Of a stretch of 64,000 nt of DNA, positions 17,242 to 26,026 are shown one piece after another. This DNA is from Paenibacillus marchantiae (lineage in GTDB: Bacteria > Bacillota > Bacilli > Paenibacillales > Paenibacillaceae): the NCBI RefSeq assembly GCF_028771845.1, contig NZ_CP118270.1, positions 2,976,001-3,040,000 on the forward strand, written 5' to 3'. The translations under genes were made by a program, and so were the position numbers. Under the pieces are notes generated by a model that ran no database searches, had not been told where the DNA came from, and saw nothing but the letters and a program-made list of their open reading frames with translations. Each line of letters starts with the position of its first letter. Position 1 is the stretch's first letter.

Positions 17242-18123
17242 GTGAAAAAGGTTGTGTTGGCGGGTGGAACAGGGTTTGTTGGTCAGGATTTTGCCCAAAG
17301 ATTCAAGGAGCTTGGTTATGAGGTGCTCATCATCTCACGTCAGCCCGGTCATATTGCCTGGGAGAACCAGGCTGGAATCATAGAGGCACTTGAAGGTGCA
17401 GAATTGCTGATTAACCTGGCCGGAAAATCCGTAAACTGCCGTTACACGGACGAGAACCGCAAAGTCATTTTGGAATCCAGAACACGCACAACCCGCATTT
17501 TGGGCGAGTCTGTTCTGGCTTGTAGCAACCCTCCTGAATTATGGATTAATTCGAGCACGGCCACCATATACAGACATGCAGAAGATCGTCCCATGACGGA
17601 GAAAGAGGGCGAGATTGGCTCCGGATTCTCGGTGGATGTCGCCAAGGCGTGGGAAAAGGCTTTTTTTGAATTCAGTCTGCCGTCTACACGTCAGATTGCA
17701 TTACGGATTGCCATTGTGCTGGGAGAAGGCGGCGTCATGGAGCCACTCACCAATCTGGTCCGCTTTGGGCTGGGTGGATCACAAGGACCTGGAACCCAGC
17801 AGTTTAGCTGGATTCATATAGAAGATTTGTTCCGCATGGTGATCTATGTTCAGCAGCATCCGCAATTGGAGGGTGTATTTAATGCATCCTCTCCCCATCC
17901 TGTCACGAACCGCCAGCTTATGGAGAGTCTGCGGCGGCAGATGGGAGTTCGTATTGGACTTCCTTCACCTCGCTGGATGCTGGAACTGGGGGCACGATTC
18001 ATCCGGACCGAAACAGAGCTGGTTCTCAAAAGTCGCTGGGTTATTCCCGAGAGGCTGGAAAGAGAAGGATTTACATTCAAGTATGATACGCTCGATCTTG
18101 CACTGGCCGAGATTTTGAAGTAA
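17242..18123 (+). CDS. NAD(P)-binding epimerase-like protein, TIGR01777/DUF1731 family (YfhF-like)
   Basis: A 293-residue extended SDR. The dinucleotide-binding loop GGTGFVGQDF is near residues 8-17. LINLAGKSVNCRYTDENRK, SSTATIYRHAEDRPMTE and LRIAIVLGEGGVM are the blocks typical of this subfamily, with the C-terminal DUF1731 segment reading GARFIRTETELVLKSRWVIP. It lacks a clear YxxxK at the usual place, as this subfamily often does. The start is GTG 17242 after GAGGGG. Substrate unknown; monocistronic. Confidence 0.85.
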   Translation: MKKVVLAGGTGFVGQDFAQRFKELGYEVLIISRQPGHIAWENQAGIIEALEGAELLINLAGKSVNCRYTDENRKVILESRTRTTRILGESVLACSNPPELWINSSTATIYRHAEDRPMTEKEGEIGSGFSVDVAKAWEKAFFEFSLPSTRQIALRIAIVLGEGGVMEPLTNLVRFGLGGSQGPGTQQFSWIHIEDLFRMVIYVQQHPQLEGVFNASSPHPVTNRQLMESLRRQMGVRIGLPSPRWMLELGARFIRTETELVLKSRWVIPERLEREGFTFKYDTLDLALAEILK

Positions 18124-18168
18124 GGAAATGAATCAACATGACTGAATAAAAAAATAACACAACGGGAG

Positions 18169-18186
18169 GGGCAGAGATATCTGCCC
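18169..18186 (+). terminator. Short perfect hairpin, possible terminator
   Basis: GGGCAGA-GATA-TCTGCCC forms a perfect 7-bp stem 45 bases after the DUF1731 gene. The following T-run is interrupted (TTCTGCTGTATTTT), so termination would be weak. Confidence 0.45.
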
Positions 18187-18379
18187 TTCTGCTGTATTTT
18201 CTGCACTTCGTCATGGCGTTTAGCCAGGCGGGGTGAAGTGTAATTTTCATTTAGATATGTTCGACTAAACATTTACACGATAACTGCGATAACAAGGTTG
18301 TTCTGTCATTGGAGTGTTAGTGTACATATTTATTAGTTGAACTTATATTCAGTCAGAAGAAGAGAAAGAGGTAGGTCAT

Positions 18380-19381
18380 ATGCAGCTTAGAAGAGTGAGA
18401 ATTGTTGGAACAGGCAAGTATTTGCCTGAACAGGAAGTAACCGACGAGGAGTTGGATCGCCGTTTGCAGGTGCCTGCGGGCTGGGTCAGCAAAGCAACAG
18501 GTGTAGGTGTGCGTCATTACGCTTCTGGTGCAGAGACCTCTTCCTTCATGGGAGCGAGGGCTGCCGAAGCCGCACTTGTTGATGCGGGATTGACGTTCGC
18601 AGATATAGACTGTCTGGTGTGTACGAGCGGTACGAAGGAACAACCTTTACCCAGTACGGCGGTATTCATTCAGCAGGCGATGGGACAGCAGGATTCAGGT
18701 GTACCGGCTTTTGACATGGATGCGACCTGTTTAAGTTTCCTAAACGGGTTGGATGTTATCTCCTATATGGTGGATGCCGGGCGTTATAAAAGGGTGCTGC
18801 TTGTAGCTACGGAGATCGCCTCAAAGGGGTTAAATTGGTCGAACAAGGAGAGTGCTGCCCTGTTCGGTGATGGAGCTGCTGCTGTCATTATTGAACGCTC
18901 TGCTGAAGGAGAGTCTTCGCAGATTGTGCATGCCTCGCTGAAAACGTACAGCCGCGGCGCGCGGTTTTCGGAAATTGCCGGTGGGGGTACTCGTCTGCAT
19001 GCCTCGAATTATGTGGCAGAGCAGCCGGACCCCTATCTTTTTCATATGGATGGACAGGCCATCTTCCGTATGGCTTCCAGGTTGCTGCCAGCATTTATTG
19101 ACGATATGTTGCAAGCAACCGGTAATCAGATGAAGGATTTCCAATTGGTAATTCCGCATCAGGGAAGTGCCATGGCGATGAGGCTGATCCGCAAGAAGCT
19201 AGGAATCGAAGAGGACCGTTTTATGGACATTACACGAAATCACGGCAATACCATTGCCGCTTCCATTCCGATGGGGTTGCATGAAGCGATCAAGCAGCAG
19301 CGCATTCAGAGGGGAGATCGGGTGCTAATGATCGGAACAGCCGCCGGATTATCACTGGGAGGACTTATTTTTGACTACTAG
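18380..19381 (+). CDS. 3-oxoacyl-ACP synthase III-like condensing enzyme (KAS III/OleA superfamily)
   Basis: A 333-residue thiolase-fold enzyme with an intact catalytic triad: Cys117 in DATCLSF, His260 in VIPHQGS and Asn290 in NHGNTIAAS. It would load an acyl group on Cys117 and condense it with a second acyl or malonyl thioester. It heads a run of overlapping genes (ATP-grasp, SDR, MBL hydrolase, PaaK-like ligase), unlike the fatty-acid fabH, which usually neighbours fabD/fabG/acpP. That context points to secondary metabolism. ATG 18380 follows AAGAGGTAGG. Confidence 0.88.
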   Translation: MQLRRVRIVGTGKYLPEQEVTDEELDRRLQVPAGWVSKATGVGVRHYASGAETSSFMGARAAEAALVDAGLTFADIDCLVCTSGTKEQPLPSTAVFIQQAMGQQDSGVPAFDMDATCLSFLNGLDVISYMVDAGRYKRVLLVATEIASKGLNWSNKESAALFGDGAAAVIIERSAEGESSQIVHASLKTYSRGARFSEIAGGGTRLHASNYVAEQPDPYLFHMDGQAIFRMASRLLPAFIDDMLQATGNQMKDFQLVIPHQGSAMAMRLIRKKLGIEEDRFMDITRNHGNTIAASIPMGLHEAIKQQRIQRGDRVLMIGTAAGLSLGGLIFDY

Positions 19382-20666
19382 ATTCACGAAGAATGGACAT
19401 CAAACATCAGAATCCTTAAATGTGCTGCTCACAGGCGGGCGGGCTCCGGTAACGCTCGATCTGGCGCGTATGCTTCATCGTGCGGGTCACCGGGTTTACG
19501 TCGCGGAGAGCGTGGTGCGTCATTTGTGCAGATTGACCAGTGCGGTGGAGCAGTGTTTCATGGTTCCATCTCCACGTCATGAAACAGAGGATTACTTGTT
19601 AGAGATGGAGAGTCTGGTTCAAACCTGGCAGATCGACTTGTTGATTCCGATGTGTGAAGAAGTTTTTTATATTGCCCAAGGGACAGATCGACTGCGTAAT
19701 CACTGCCGTGTACTTGTTTCGCCTATAGAGCAGCTGCATGAATTGCATCATAAATATCGCTTTATTCAGCTTGCAGAGTCGTTTGGCCTTTCGGTGCCGG
19801 ATACCCGTCTGATCAACAGTCGGCAGGAATGGATGGAAGCGCAGGCTGATCTGGATATAGAAGGGGAATGGGTATCGAAGCCCGTATACTCCCGCTTTGC
19901 TGCCAGAGTTCGTATGCCGATATCCTCCACAGCAGACTTTGATAGAGGCGCACCTGATCAGAAGATATACGAAGGTAAAATGAAGCAGCACCGTTTACAG
20001 AATGATCCTCCTGGTGACACGGAAATATCTTCGGCTTCCCCTTGGGTTGCACAGGCTTATGTTGCCGGGCAAATGTTATGTACATACAGCGTAGCTTATG
20101 AAGGGAAAATCGTTGCATATACAACCTACGACAGTCGCTATCGAACGGGCAGCGTAGGGGCGAGTGTTTTTTTTGAACATGTGGAGCATGAAGGAATTTA
20201 CGAGTGGGTAAGGCAATTTGTACAGGCGACAGGGTTTAGCGGGCAGATTGGGTTTGATTTTATCGAAACAGAGGACGGACAAGTGTATGCCATTGAGTGT
20301 AATCCGAGGGCGACCAGTGGCATCCATTTGTTTCACCCTGGTGATGGCTTGGTACGTGCTTTAATTGCACCTGAAGAGCTGGTGAAAGCAGCAAAGGTGA
20401 TCATCCCCAAGCAAGGAAGCAAAGCGATGTTGATGCTTCCGATGTTGGGAAGTGGATTGCAGCAACTCTGGGGGAAAGGCAGCCTGCGGACATGGATGAC
20501 AGCCTGGCGGGGAACGAGGGATGTGGTGTATCTGAGATACGATATGAAACCTTTGTTTGAGCAATTTGCAATTGTACTCTCCGCCTGGCGGCTTGCAAGG
20601 AAACATAAGTTCTCGCTGACTGAAGCTTTGACTCACGACATAGAATGGAACGGTGAACAACGATGA
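19371..20666 (+). CDS. ATP-grasp carboxylate-amine ligase-like protein
   Basis: A 431-residue protein. The N-terminal pre-ATP-grasp fold reads NVLLTGGRAPVTLDLARMLH. The ATP-grasp core includes a GEWVSKPVYSR nucleotide-binding lysine segment, WVAQAYVAGQMLCTYS and the metal-binding end GFDFIETEDGQVYAIECNPR. The start is TTG 19371, eight bases after GGGAGG, so the gene overlaps the KAS III-like gene by 11 bases. Enzymes of this fold activate a carboxylate with ATP and join it to an amine or thiol. The last 100 residues (after position 330) look membrane-peripheral or unique. Confidence 0.82.
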   Translation: MTTRFTKNGHQTSESLNVLLTGGRAPVTLDLARMLHRAGHRVYVAESVVRHLCRLTSAVEQCFMVPSPRHETEDYLLEMESLVQTWQIDLLIPMCEEVFYIAQGTDRLRNHCRVLVSPIEQLHELHHKYRFIQLAESFGLSVPDTRLINSRQEWMEAQADLDIEGEWVSKPVYSRFAARVRMPISSTADFDRGAPDQKIYEGKMKQHRLQNDPPGDTEISSASPWVAQAYVAGQMLCTYSVAYEGKIVAYTTYDSRYRTGSVGASVFFEHVEHEGIYEWVRQFVQATGFSGQIGFDFIETEDGQVYAIECNPRATSGIHLFHPGDGLVRALIAPEELVKAAKVIIPKQGSKAMLMLPMLGSGLQQLWGKGSLRTWMTAWRGTRDVVYLRYDMKPLFEQFAIVLSAWRLARKHKFSLTEALTHDIEWNGEQR

Positions 20667-21658
20667 ATAGAGCATTGGTTACAGGAGCAACCGGATGTCT
20701 GGGCAGGCATCTGGCGATACGGCTTGCAGAGCAAGGCTGGGAAGTTACGGGTATGGGACGCCAGCCAAAGCACGGTGCACAGCTTGAGGCAGCAGGCATT
20801 CGATTTTATAACGGAGATATACGGGATCAGGCGGCGGTGAATGAGGTCTGTTCGGGTCAGGATGTTGTGTTTCACTGTGCGGCGTTATCGTCGCCGTGGG
20901 GCAAATATCGGGATTTTTACAGCAGTAATGTGGAGGGGACACAGCATTTGGTGGACCGTTGTATGAAAGGTGGCGTACAGCGCTTCATTCATGTATCAAC
21001 GCCGAGCTTATATTTTAACTACAGTCCGCGATATGCCATACATGAGAATGACCCTTTGCCATCCAAACCAGCTAATCATTACGCAGCCACCAAGCGGCTC
21101 GCTGAGCAAGTGGTTTTGCAGGCTCATGCTAATGGACTTCCATCGATCATGATTCGTCCGAGAGCTATTTTTGGTCCATATGACCAGACCCTTTTTCCCA
21201 GAATCGTTGCAGCAAATGCCAAATCGGGTGTACCTATGATCGGAGGCGGACAGGCACTCATTGACCTGACTTGTGTGGATAACGTGGTGGATGCGCTTTT
21301 GTTATGCAGGGATGCTAAGACAGAAGTGCTGGGTCGTGCCTACAATATTTCCAATGGAGATCCGAGACCGTTTCAGGATTTGGTGAGCACGTTGTTTGGA
21401 AAGCTGGAAATGTCTTTACACCGTCGAAATATTCCCTACCGAGCAGCATACGGAGCAGCCGCAGTGCTGGAACGTGTACACCGCTTGATTCCTGCGTTAG
21501 GTGAACCTCAATTGACGCGGTATACGGTTGGTTCGTTATCGATTCCACAGACGCTGGATATTTCGGATGCCCGTGAGAAGCTGGGGTATGTGCCTCGGTT
21601 GACCATTGATGAGGGGTTACAACAATTTGCAGACTGGTGGAGGGCTGAATCATGCTGA
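20663..21658 (+). CDS. NAD-dependent epimerase/dehydratase (extended SDR, 3-beta-HSD/OleD-like)
   Basis: A 331-residue extended SDR with TGATGCLGRHLA at residues 8-19 for the dinucleotide, FHCAALSSPWG, STPSLYF and the catalytic Tyr-Ala-Ala-Thr-Lys motif (NHYAATKRLAEQ). Its layout resembles 3-beta-hydroxysteroid dehydrogenase-type and OleD-type reductases that reduce 2-alkyl-3-keto acids. The ATG overlaps the previous stop as ATGA, indicating translational coupling. Beside a KAS III-like enzyme it probably reduces the condensed beta-keto product, though this is inference. Confidence 0.86.
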   Translation: MNRALVTGATGCLGRHLAIRLAEQGWEVTGMGRQPKHGAQLEAAGIRFYNGDIRDQAAVNEVCSGQDVVFHCAALSSPWGKYRDFYSSNVEGTQHLVDRCMKGGVQRFIHVSTPSLYFNYSPRYAIHENDPLPSKPANHYAATKRLAEQVVLQAHANGLPSIMIRPRAIFGPYDQTLFPRIVAANAKSGVPMIGGGQALIDLTCVDNVVDALLLCRDAKTEVLGRAYNISNGDPRPFQDLVSTLFGKLEMSLHRRNIPYRAAYGAAAVLERVHRLIPALGEPQLTRYTVGSLSIPQTLDISDAREKLGYVPRLTIDEGLQQFADWWRAESC

Positions 21659-22512
21659 CAACAACTTCTGTAAAGCTTCATCTTGGAGCAGCGGGTTATT
21701 GCACACATCCGGAGTTTCTGACGCTGCGTGGTGGAAGTTTGCGTCCGGTGGCCTTCCCGGCAGGCTTTGCGTGCATCATTCATCCTGTACATGGTCCGAT
21801 TCTGCTGGACACGGGATATAGCTCCCGTTTTTTCAAGGAAACCGCCTGCTTGCCAAACGCGCTGTATCGTCATATTACACCTGTGGTCTATCGTGAAGAA
21901 GACAGTGCGGTACATTTTCTGGCTCGTTTAGGACTGGAAGCTTCGGATATTCGGTACATCATCCTCTCACACTTTCATGGGGATCATATCGCAGGTGTGC
22001 GAGATTTTCCACAGGCGCAATTGATCTATCTGCCAAGAGCCTATGACGCGGTGCGTTCACTTGGACCCATTGCGGCTGTAAAGGCAGGCTTTCTGTCCGG
22101 CCTGCTGCCAGAGGACTTTAATGCCCGATCAATACTTGTTACGAAGCAGCCGGAGAGATGGGTGAGAGCGGGTGAGGATTTTCCTTTTCCCGAGGTATAC
22201 GATATTTTCGGTGATGGCAGTCTGCTGGGTGTTGACGTATCGGGTCATGCGGAAGGCATGATGGGGATTTTGCTCACTACGGAGTCACATGACTATTTTC
22301 TGTGTGCAGACGCAGTGTGGTCGAGTCGTGCTTTTCAGGAGCAACGCAGACCTCACGCCCTCGCTGGAATCATTATGTCGGATCGTCAGGCGTATCGAAG
22401 GAATTTTGACAGACTCGTTCAGTTGCATCAGCAGTTTCCAGCGCTTCGGATTGTGCCCAGTCATTGCCGTGAAGCGCTGAATGCTTGGGGTACAGAGGGT
22501 GAGCACATATGA
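21652..22512 (+). CDS. Metallo-beta-lactamase-fold hydrolase
   Basis: A 286-residue MBL-fold enzyme with the zinc motif His-Phe-His-Gly-Asp-His in LSHFHGDHIAG, a second ligand near GHAEGMMG, Asp in LCADAVWSS and a C-terminal His in VPSHCREA. It starts inside the last codons of the SDR gene (7-base overlap). Lactonase-type MBL proteins share the opening LLDTGYSS pattern. Within this operon it may hydrolyse a thioester, lactone or ester intermediate, standing where OleB sits in olefin clusters. That comparison is speculative. Confidence 0.86.
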   Translation: MLTTTSVKLHLGAAGYCTHPEFLTLRGGSLRPVAFPAGFACIIHPVHGPILLDTGYSSRFFKETACLPNALYRHITPVVYREEDSAVHFLARLGLEASDIRYIILSHFHGDHIAGVRDFPQAQLIYLPRAYDAVRSLGPIAAVKAGFLSGLLPEDFNARSILVTKQPERWVRAGEDFPFPEVYDIFGDGSLLGVDVSGHAEGMMGILLTTESHDYFLCADAVWSSRAFQEQRRPHALAGIIMSDRQAYRRNFDRLVQLHQQFPALRIVPSHCREALNAWGTEGEHI

Positions 22513-23843
22513 GCAGTACACTGCGTATTGTCTACCATTATGCACTTGCACGGGGATTGAGAAAATGGAAAACACGAGCGCAGCTTGAACGCTGGCAGGA
22601 ACGCCAGATCATTCGGCATGTTGAACGGGTTCGTGAAAAGTCGCCTTTTTACCGGGAGTGGTGGGGTAATGTGGATGCATCCAACTGGAGAAGCTTTCCT
22701 CTGATCGACAAAACAATCATGATGCAGCATTTCGATCGGCTCAACACGGTGGGCATTTCCAAGGGCGAAGCGATGGCTCTCGCCGGGGAAAGTGAGGAAA
22801 CGCGTGATTTCAAGCCATCCGTTCAGGGCGTGACGGTAGGCTTGTCCTCAGGCACATCGGGCAACCGGGGGTTGTTTCTGGTGAGTGATCGTGAGCAGGA
22901 TGCGTGGACAGGGACTGTGTTGGCCAAGCTCCTGCCTGGCGGACTGTGGAAGCCTGCCAAGATCGCCTTTTTCCTCCGGGCCAACAGTAATCTGTATGAA
23001 TCGGTGCAGCGGGGTAAGCTGCAATTTCAATATTTTGATCTGCTGGAGCGTGTCGATACCTTGGTTGAACGTATGGAAACATACCGACCCACCGTATGGG
23101 TAGCGCCGCCCTCCATGCTGAGAATGTTGGCTGAGGCTTATACGTCAGGCACATTGACCACTGTACCGGACAAAATCATTTCGGTTGCTGAAGTGCTGGA
23201 CCCCCTGGATCGCAAGGTGCTGGAGAGTGTTTTTGAGCAAACCATTCATCAGGTTTACCAGTGTACTGAAGGATTTCTGGGCGCAACCTGTGGCTTCGGT
23301 ACGTTGCATTTGAATGAAGATATCGTTCATATTGAAAAAGAGTTCATTGACCCCACGACCCGGAGGTTCGTGCCTGTAATCACGGATTTCTCCAGAACCT
23401 CACAGCCGATTATCCGGTATCGACTGAACGACATTTTGACCGAGGCAGCGGTTCCTTGTGCCTGTGGGTCTCCATTCACTGCCATTGAGCGGATCGAAGG
23501 CCGCTGTGATGACACGCTTTATTTTCCACATCGACAAACGGGCGAAGCCGTACCTGTATTCCCGGATTTTGTTACGCGTGCGGTGATTGCAGCCTCTCCA
23601 GTTATTGAGCATTATCGCGTCGTACAGCGAGGTAGCGGGATGTTGGAAGTATCGCTTCGGCTCGGAGGAGGAGAAGGGATGCAGCAGGTGGAATTTTGTG
23701 TGAAGCGGGAGCTGACGAAGCTGGGAGAGCGGCTGGAATGCACCATACCCGAGATCATATTCGTTCCTTATACGTTTGAACCGGGAATAACGAAGCTGCG
23801 CCGAGTGGAGAGACAGCACACTTGTAGTGAAGCGTTTGGATGA
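22509..23843 (+). CDS. PaaK/F390-synthetase-like adenylate-forming enzyme
   Basis: A 444-residue ANL-superfamily enzyme. The P-loop reads LSSGTSGNRG, followed by a PPSMLRMLAEAY segment, IRYRLNDILTEAAVPCACGSPF with the Cys-x-Cys pair seen in phenylacetate-CoA ligases, and IEGRCDDTLYFP. The N-terminus KSPFYREWW is characteristic of this clade. The ATGA overlap with the MBL gene continues the coupling. It would activate a carboxylic acid as acyl-AMP, then transfer it to CoA, an amine or another acceptor. It resembles the hypothetical adenylate-forming clade rather than true F390 synthetase. Confidence 0.85.
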   Translation: MSSTLRIVYHYALARGLRKWKTRAQLERWQERQIIRHVERVREKSPFYREWWGNVDASNWRSFPLIDKTIMMQHFDRLNTVGISKGEAMALAGESEETRDFKPSVQGVTVGLSSGTSGNRGLFLVSDREQDAWTGTVLAKLLPGGLWKPAKIAFFLRANSNLYESVQRGKLQFQYFDLLERVDTLVERMETYRPTVWVAPPSMLRMLAEAYTSGTLTTVPDKIISVAEVLDPLDRKVLESVFEQTIHQVYQCTEGFLGATCGFGTLHLNEDIVHIEKEFIDPTTRRFVPVITDFSRTSQPIIRYRLNDILTEAAVPCACGSPFTAIERIEGRCDDTLYFPHRQTGEAVPVFPDFVTRAVIAASPVIEHYRVVQRGSGMLEVSLRLGGGEGMQQVEFCVKRELTKLGERLECTIPEIIFVPYTFEPGITKLRRVERQHTCSEAFG

Positions 23844-23894
23844 TAAGGTAACGTGATAAATCGACTAAATCCATCGAGGGAAGAGGTGAAGCAG

Positions 23895-24815
23895 ATGACA
23901 GAACAGAAGATACAGACAGAGGATGATCATATACAGGGCGAAACAGGTTTAACCGTGGGGAAATCGAAAGAGTTCAACCGAAACGCCCCTGTGGCGTTAA
24001 TCACGGGTACATCGAGTGGGTTCGGCATGCTTACGGCGGTTACGCTGGCTAAACAAGGATATCGTGTTGTGGCAACGATGCGAGATTTGAGTCGGAATGT
24101 GGAATTGGCAAGGTTGGCGGAGCAGGCGGGCATTTCGGATCGGTTACAGGTTATTCGCCTGGATGTAACGGATGGTGATTCGGTACAGGAGGCTGTTCAG
24201 ACGGTACTTCAAAACAATGGGCGGATCGATATGCTGGTGAACAATGCAGGATTTGCGCTTGGCGGATTTATTGAAGAAGTATCCATGGATGATTGGCGTC
24301 GGCAAATGGAAACGAATCTGTTTGGCTTGATTGCCGTTACACGTGCGGTCCTGCCTGTCATGCGTGAGCAAAAGCAGGGATTGATCATCAACTTGTCCAG
24401 CGTCAGTGGATTGTCCGGTTTTCCAGGTTATGCGCCGTATGCTGCATCCAAATTCGCAGTGGAAGGTTTCACGGAAAGTTTGCGTCATGAGATGTCCTCG
24501 TTCGGCATCCGGGTTGTGCTGGTAGAGCCGGGTGCTTATCGTACACCCATATGGAGTAAAGGCTTGGGCGAAATTCACAGGAGCGACCATTCTCCCTATA
24601 AAGATAAGCTGGACGCGGTTCTTCGTTATTCCCAGAATGCTGGAGAGACTGCACCTGATCCGCAGGAAGTGGCCGATCTGATTGCTCGCATTGCACGGAT
24701 GCGTGCACCAAGACTTCGTTATGCGCTGGGCAAAGGCTCGCGTTTGCTTATCATCGGCAAGCTGCTGCTTCCCTGGAAATGGCTGGAGTGGATTATTGCG
24801 CGTGGATTGAAATAG
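23895..24815 (+). CDS. Short-chain dehydrogenase/reductase
   Basis: A 306-residue classical SDR with TGTSSGFGMLTA for NAD(P), NNAGFA, the catalytic Ser of LSSVSG and Tyr-Ala-Ala-Ser-Lys in YAPYAASKFAVEG. The C-terminal 30 residues are amphipathic or hydrophobic (LLIIGKLLLPWKWLEWIIARGLK-like), suggesting membrane association. AGAGGTGA at 23882-23889 favours ATG 23895 over the earlier GTG 23853. It begins 51 bases after the adenylating enzyme, so it is likely the last gene of the same operon and a second redox step. Confidence 0.84.
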   Translation: MTEQKIQTEDDHIQGETGLTVGKSKEFNRNAPVALITGTSSGFGMLTAVTLAKQGYRVVATMRDLSRNVELARLAEQAGISDRLQVIRLDVTDGDSVQEAVQTVLQNNGRIDMLVNNAGFALGGFIEEVSMDDWRRQMETNLFGLIAVTRAVLPVMREQKQGLIINLSSVSGLSGFPGYAPYAASKFAVEGFTESLRHEMSSFGIRVVLVEPGAYRTPIWSKGLGEIHRSDHSPYKDKLDAVLRYSQNAGETAPDPQEVADLIARIARMRAPRLRYALGKGSRLLIIGKLLLPWKWLEWIIARGLK

Positions 24816-24866
24816 AATCAGCTACGAAACTCAATCACGAAATAAAAAACACTGGAGGGCTTTCAT

Positions 24867-25448
24867 ATGAAAATCGCTTTTGTTTTGTTTGATGGTTTGA
24901 CTTTCCTTGATTTTGCAGGATTTTATGATGTGATCAATCGGTTGAATTTCTTTGAACAAACCAAAGGCACGACGTGGGAAACATGTGCGATGACAGATCA
25001 GGTTACGGACGAATCGGGTTTAACGTTGAAGGTGGACCGGGTGAAGCCCAATTTGGCGGAATATGATCTCATTTTTGTTCCTGGTGGCATGGGAACCCGT
25101 AAGCTTCGATTCGATGAGGCTTTTGTCGGCTGGCTGAGACAAGCTGAGAATGTTCCACTGAAGGTATCCGTGTGCACAGGCTCTCTGCTGATGGGGGCGG
25201 CGGGGTTTTTAACGGGTAAAAAAGCAACAACGCATCCCAATGTCTATGAATTGCTTGAGCCATATGTTGCTGAGGTGATTCAAACTCGGATTGTGAAAGA
25301 CGGAAATGTGATTACGGCCGGAGGGGTAGCGACGTCCATTGATCTTGGGGTCTATGTTGTAGGTTTGCTTGCAGGCCAGGAAGCCGCAGCGAATGTAAAG
25401 CTACAAATCGATTATCCTTATGACATGCAGGGAGTGGTTGAAGAATGA
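24867..25448 (+). CDS. DJ-1/PfpI family protein
   Basis: A 193-residue class I glutamine amidotransferase-like protein with the nucleophile elbow in VSVCTGSLLMGAAG and a following TTHPN, the arrangement of DJ-1/ThiJ and isonitrile hydratase-like members. Substrate unknown; stress protection or glyoxalase activity are possibilities known for the superfamily. The stop codon overlaps the next ATG (ATGA), so it is coupled to the acetyltransferase. Confidence 0.85.
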   Translation: MKIAFVLFDGLTFLDFAGFYDVINRLNFFEQTKGTTWETCAMTDQVTDESGLTLKVDRVKPNLAEYDLIFVPGGMGTRKLRFDEAFVGWLRQAENVPLKVSVCTGSLLMGAAGFLTGKKATTHPNVYELLEPYVAEVIQTRIVKDGNVITAGGVATSIDLGVYVVGLLAGQEAAANVKLQIDYPYDMQGVVEE

Positions 25449-26026
25449 ATGAAGGTCAGAAGGAGAACGTGTTCATCCTTCGCAATATACGCAGAGATGA
25501 GGCAGAGAAATATTGGCCTTTGCGGCTGGAAGCACTGAAAAATCATCCGGAAGCCTTCGGGGTTTCATTTGAAATGTCCATTCAGCTTCCCATGAGTGAA
25601 GTGCAGGAACGTATACATACCGAACCCGATAATTACATTCTGGGTGCATATACAGAAGAAGGCATCCTCACAGGGACAATGGGGTTCAAAAGAGAACAGG
25701 GACTAAAGCTGAGGCACAAAGGATACATCTGGGGAGTTTATGTCTCACCGTCTTATCGTGGATGTGGACTTGCTTCCCGATTGCTCCGCGAAGTGTTGGA
25801 TCGGGGCAGGGAATTGGAAGGCATAGAGCAAATCAATCTCAGTGTGGTTACCACAAACGGGTCAGCAAGGCGATTGTATGAGCAGCATGGATTTGAAACC
25901 TATGGCATTGAGCGCAATGCACTGGTCGTTCAGGGAAAGGGTTACGATGAAGCGCATATGACGTACTTTTATGCTGAGCGTTTGAATGTGAGCGATGAGC
26001 ATGTTGAAGAAGGTGGTGACTTATGA
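25445..26026 (+). CDS. GNAT-family N-acetyltransferase
   Basis: A 193-residue acetyltransferase. Motif A reads WGVYVSPSYRGCGLASRLLREVL with the acetyl-CoA pyrophosphate loop RGCGLA, followed by NLSVVTTNGSARRLYEQHGF. It is coupled on both sides by ATGA overlaps, to the DJ-1-like gene and to the kinase-like gene. The substrate cannot be told from sequence. Confidence 0.86.
   Translation: MNEGQKENVFILRNIRRDEAEKYWPLRLEALKNHPEAFGVSFEMSIQLPMSEVQERIHTEPDNYILGAYTEEGILTGTMGFKREQGLKLRHKGYIWGVYVSPSYRGCGLASRLLREVLDRGRELEGIEQINLSVVTTNGSARRLYEQHGFETYGIERNALVVQGKGYDEAHMTYFYAERLNVSDEHVEEGGDL

Noticed and set aside
18248..18272. SOS/LexA or FapR operator upstream of the KAS III-like gene
   Set aside because: Only short imperfect inverted words (ATGTT/AACAT) are present; neither consensus is met.
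18380..19381. Housekeeping FabH of fatty-acid synthesis
   Set aside because: The catalytic triad fits, but the gene is translationally coupled to an ATP-grasp ligase, SDR, MBL and PaaK-like genes and no fab or acp gene is near.
22509..23843. True coenzyme F390 synthetase
   Set aside because: The organism type does not use F420-dependent methanogenesis and the context is biosynthetic; the similarity reflects the shared PaaK-like clade.
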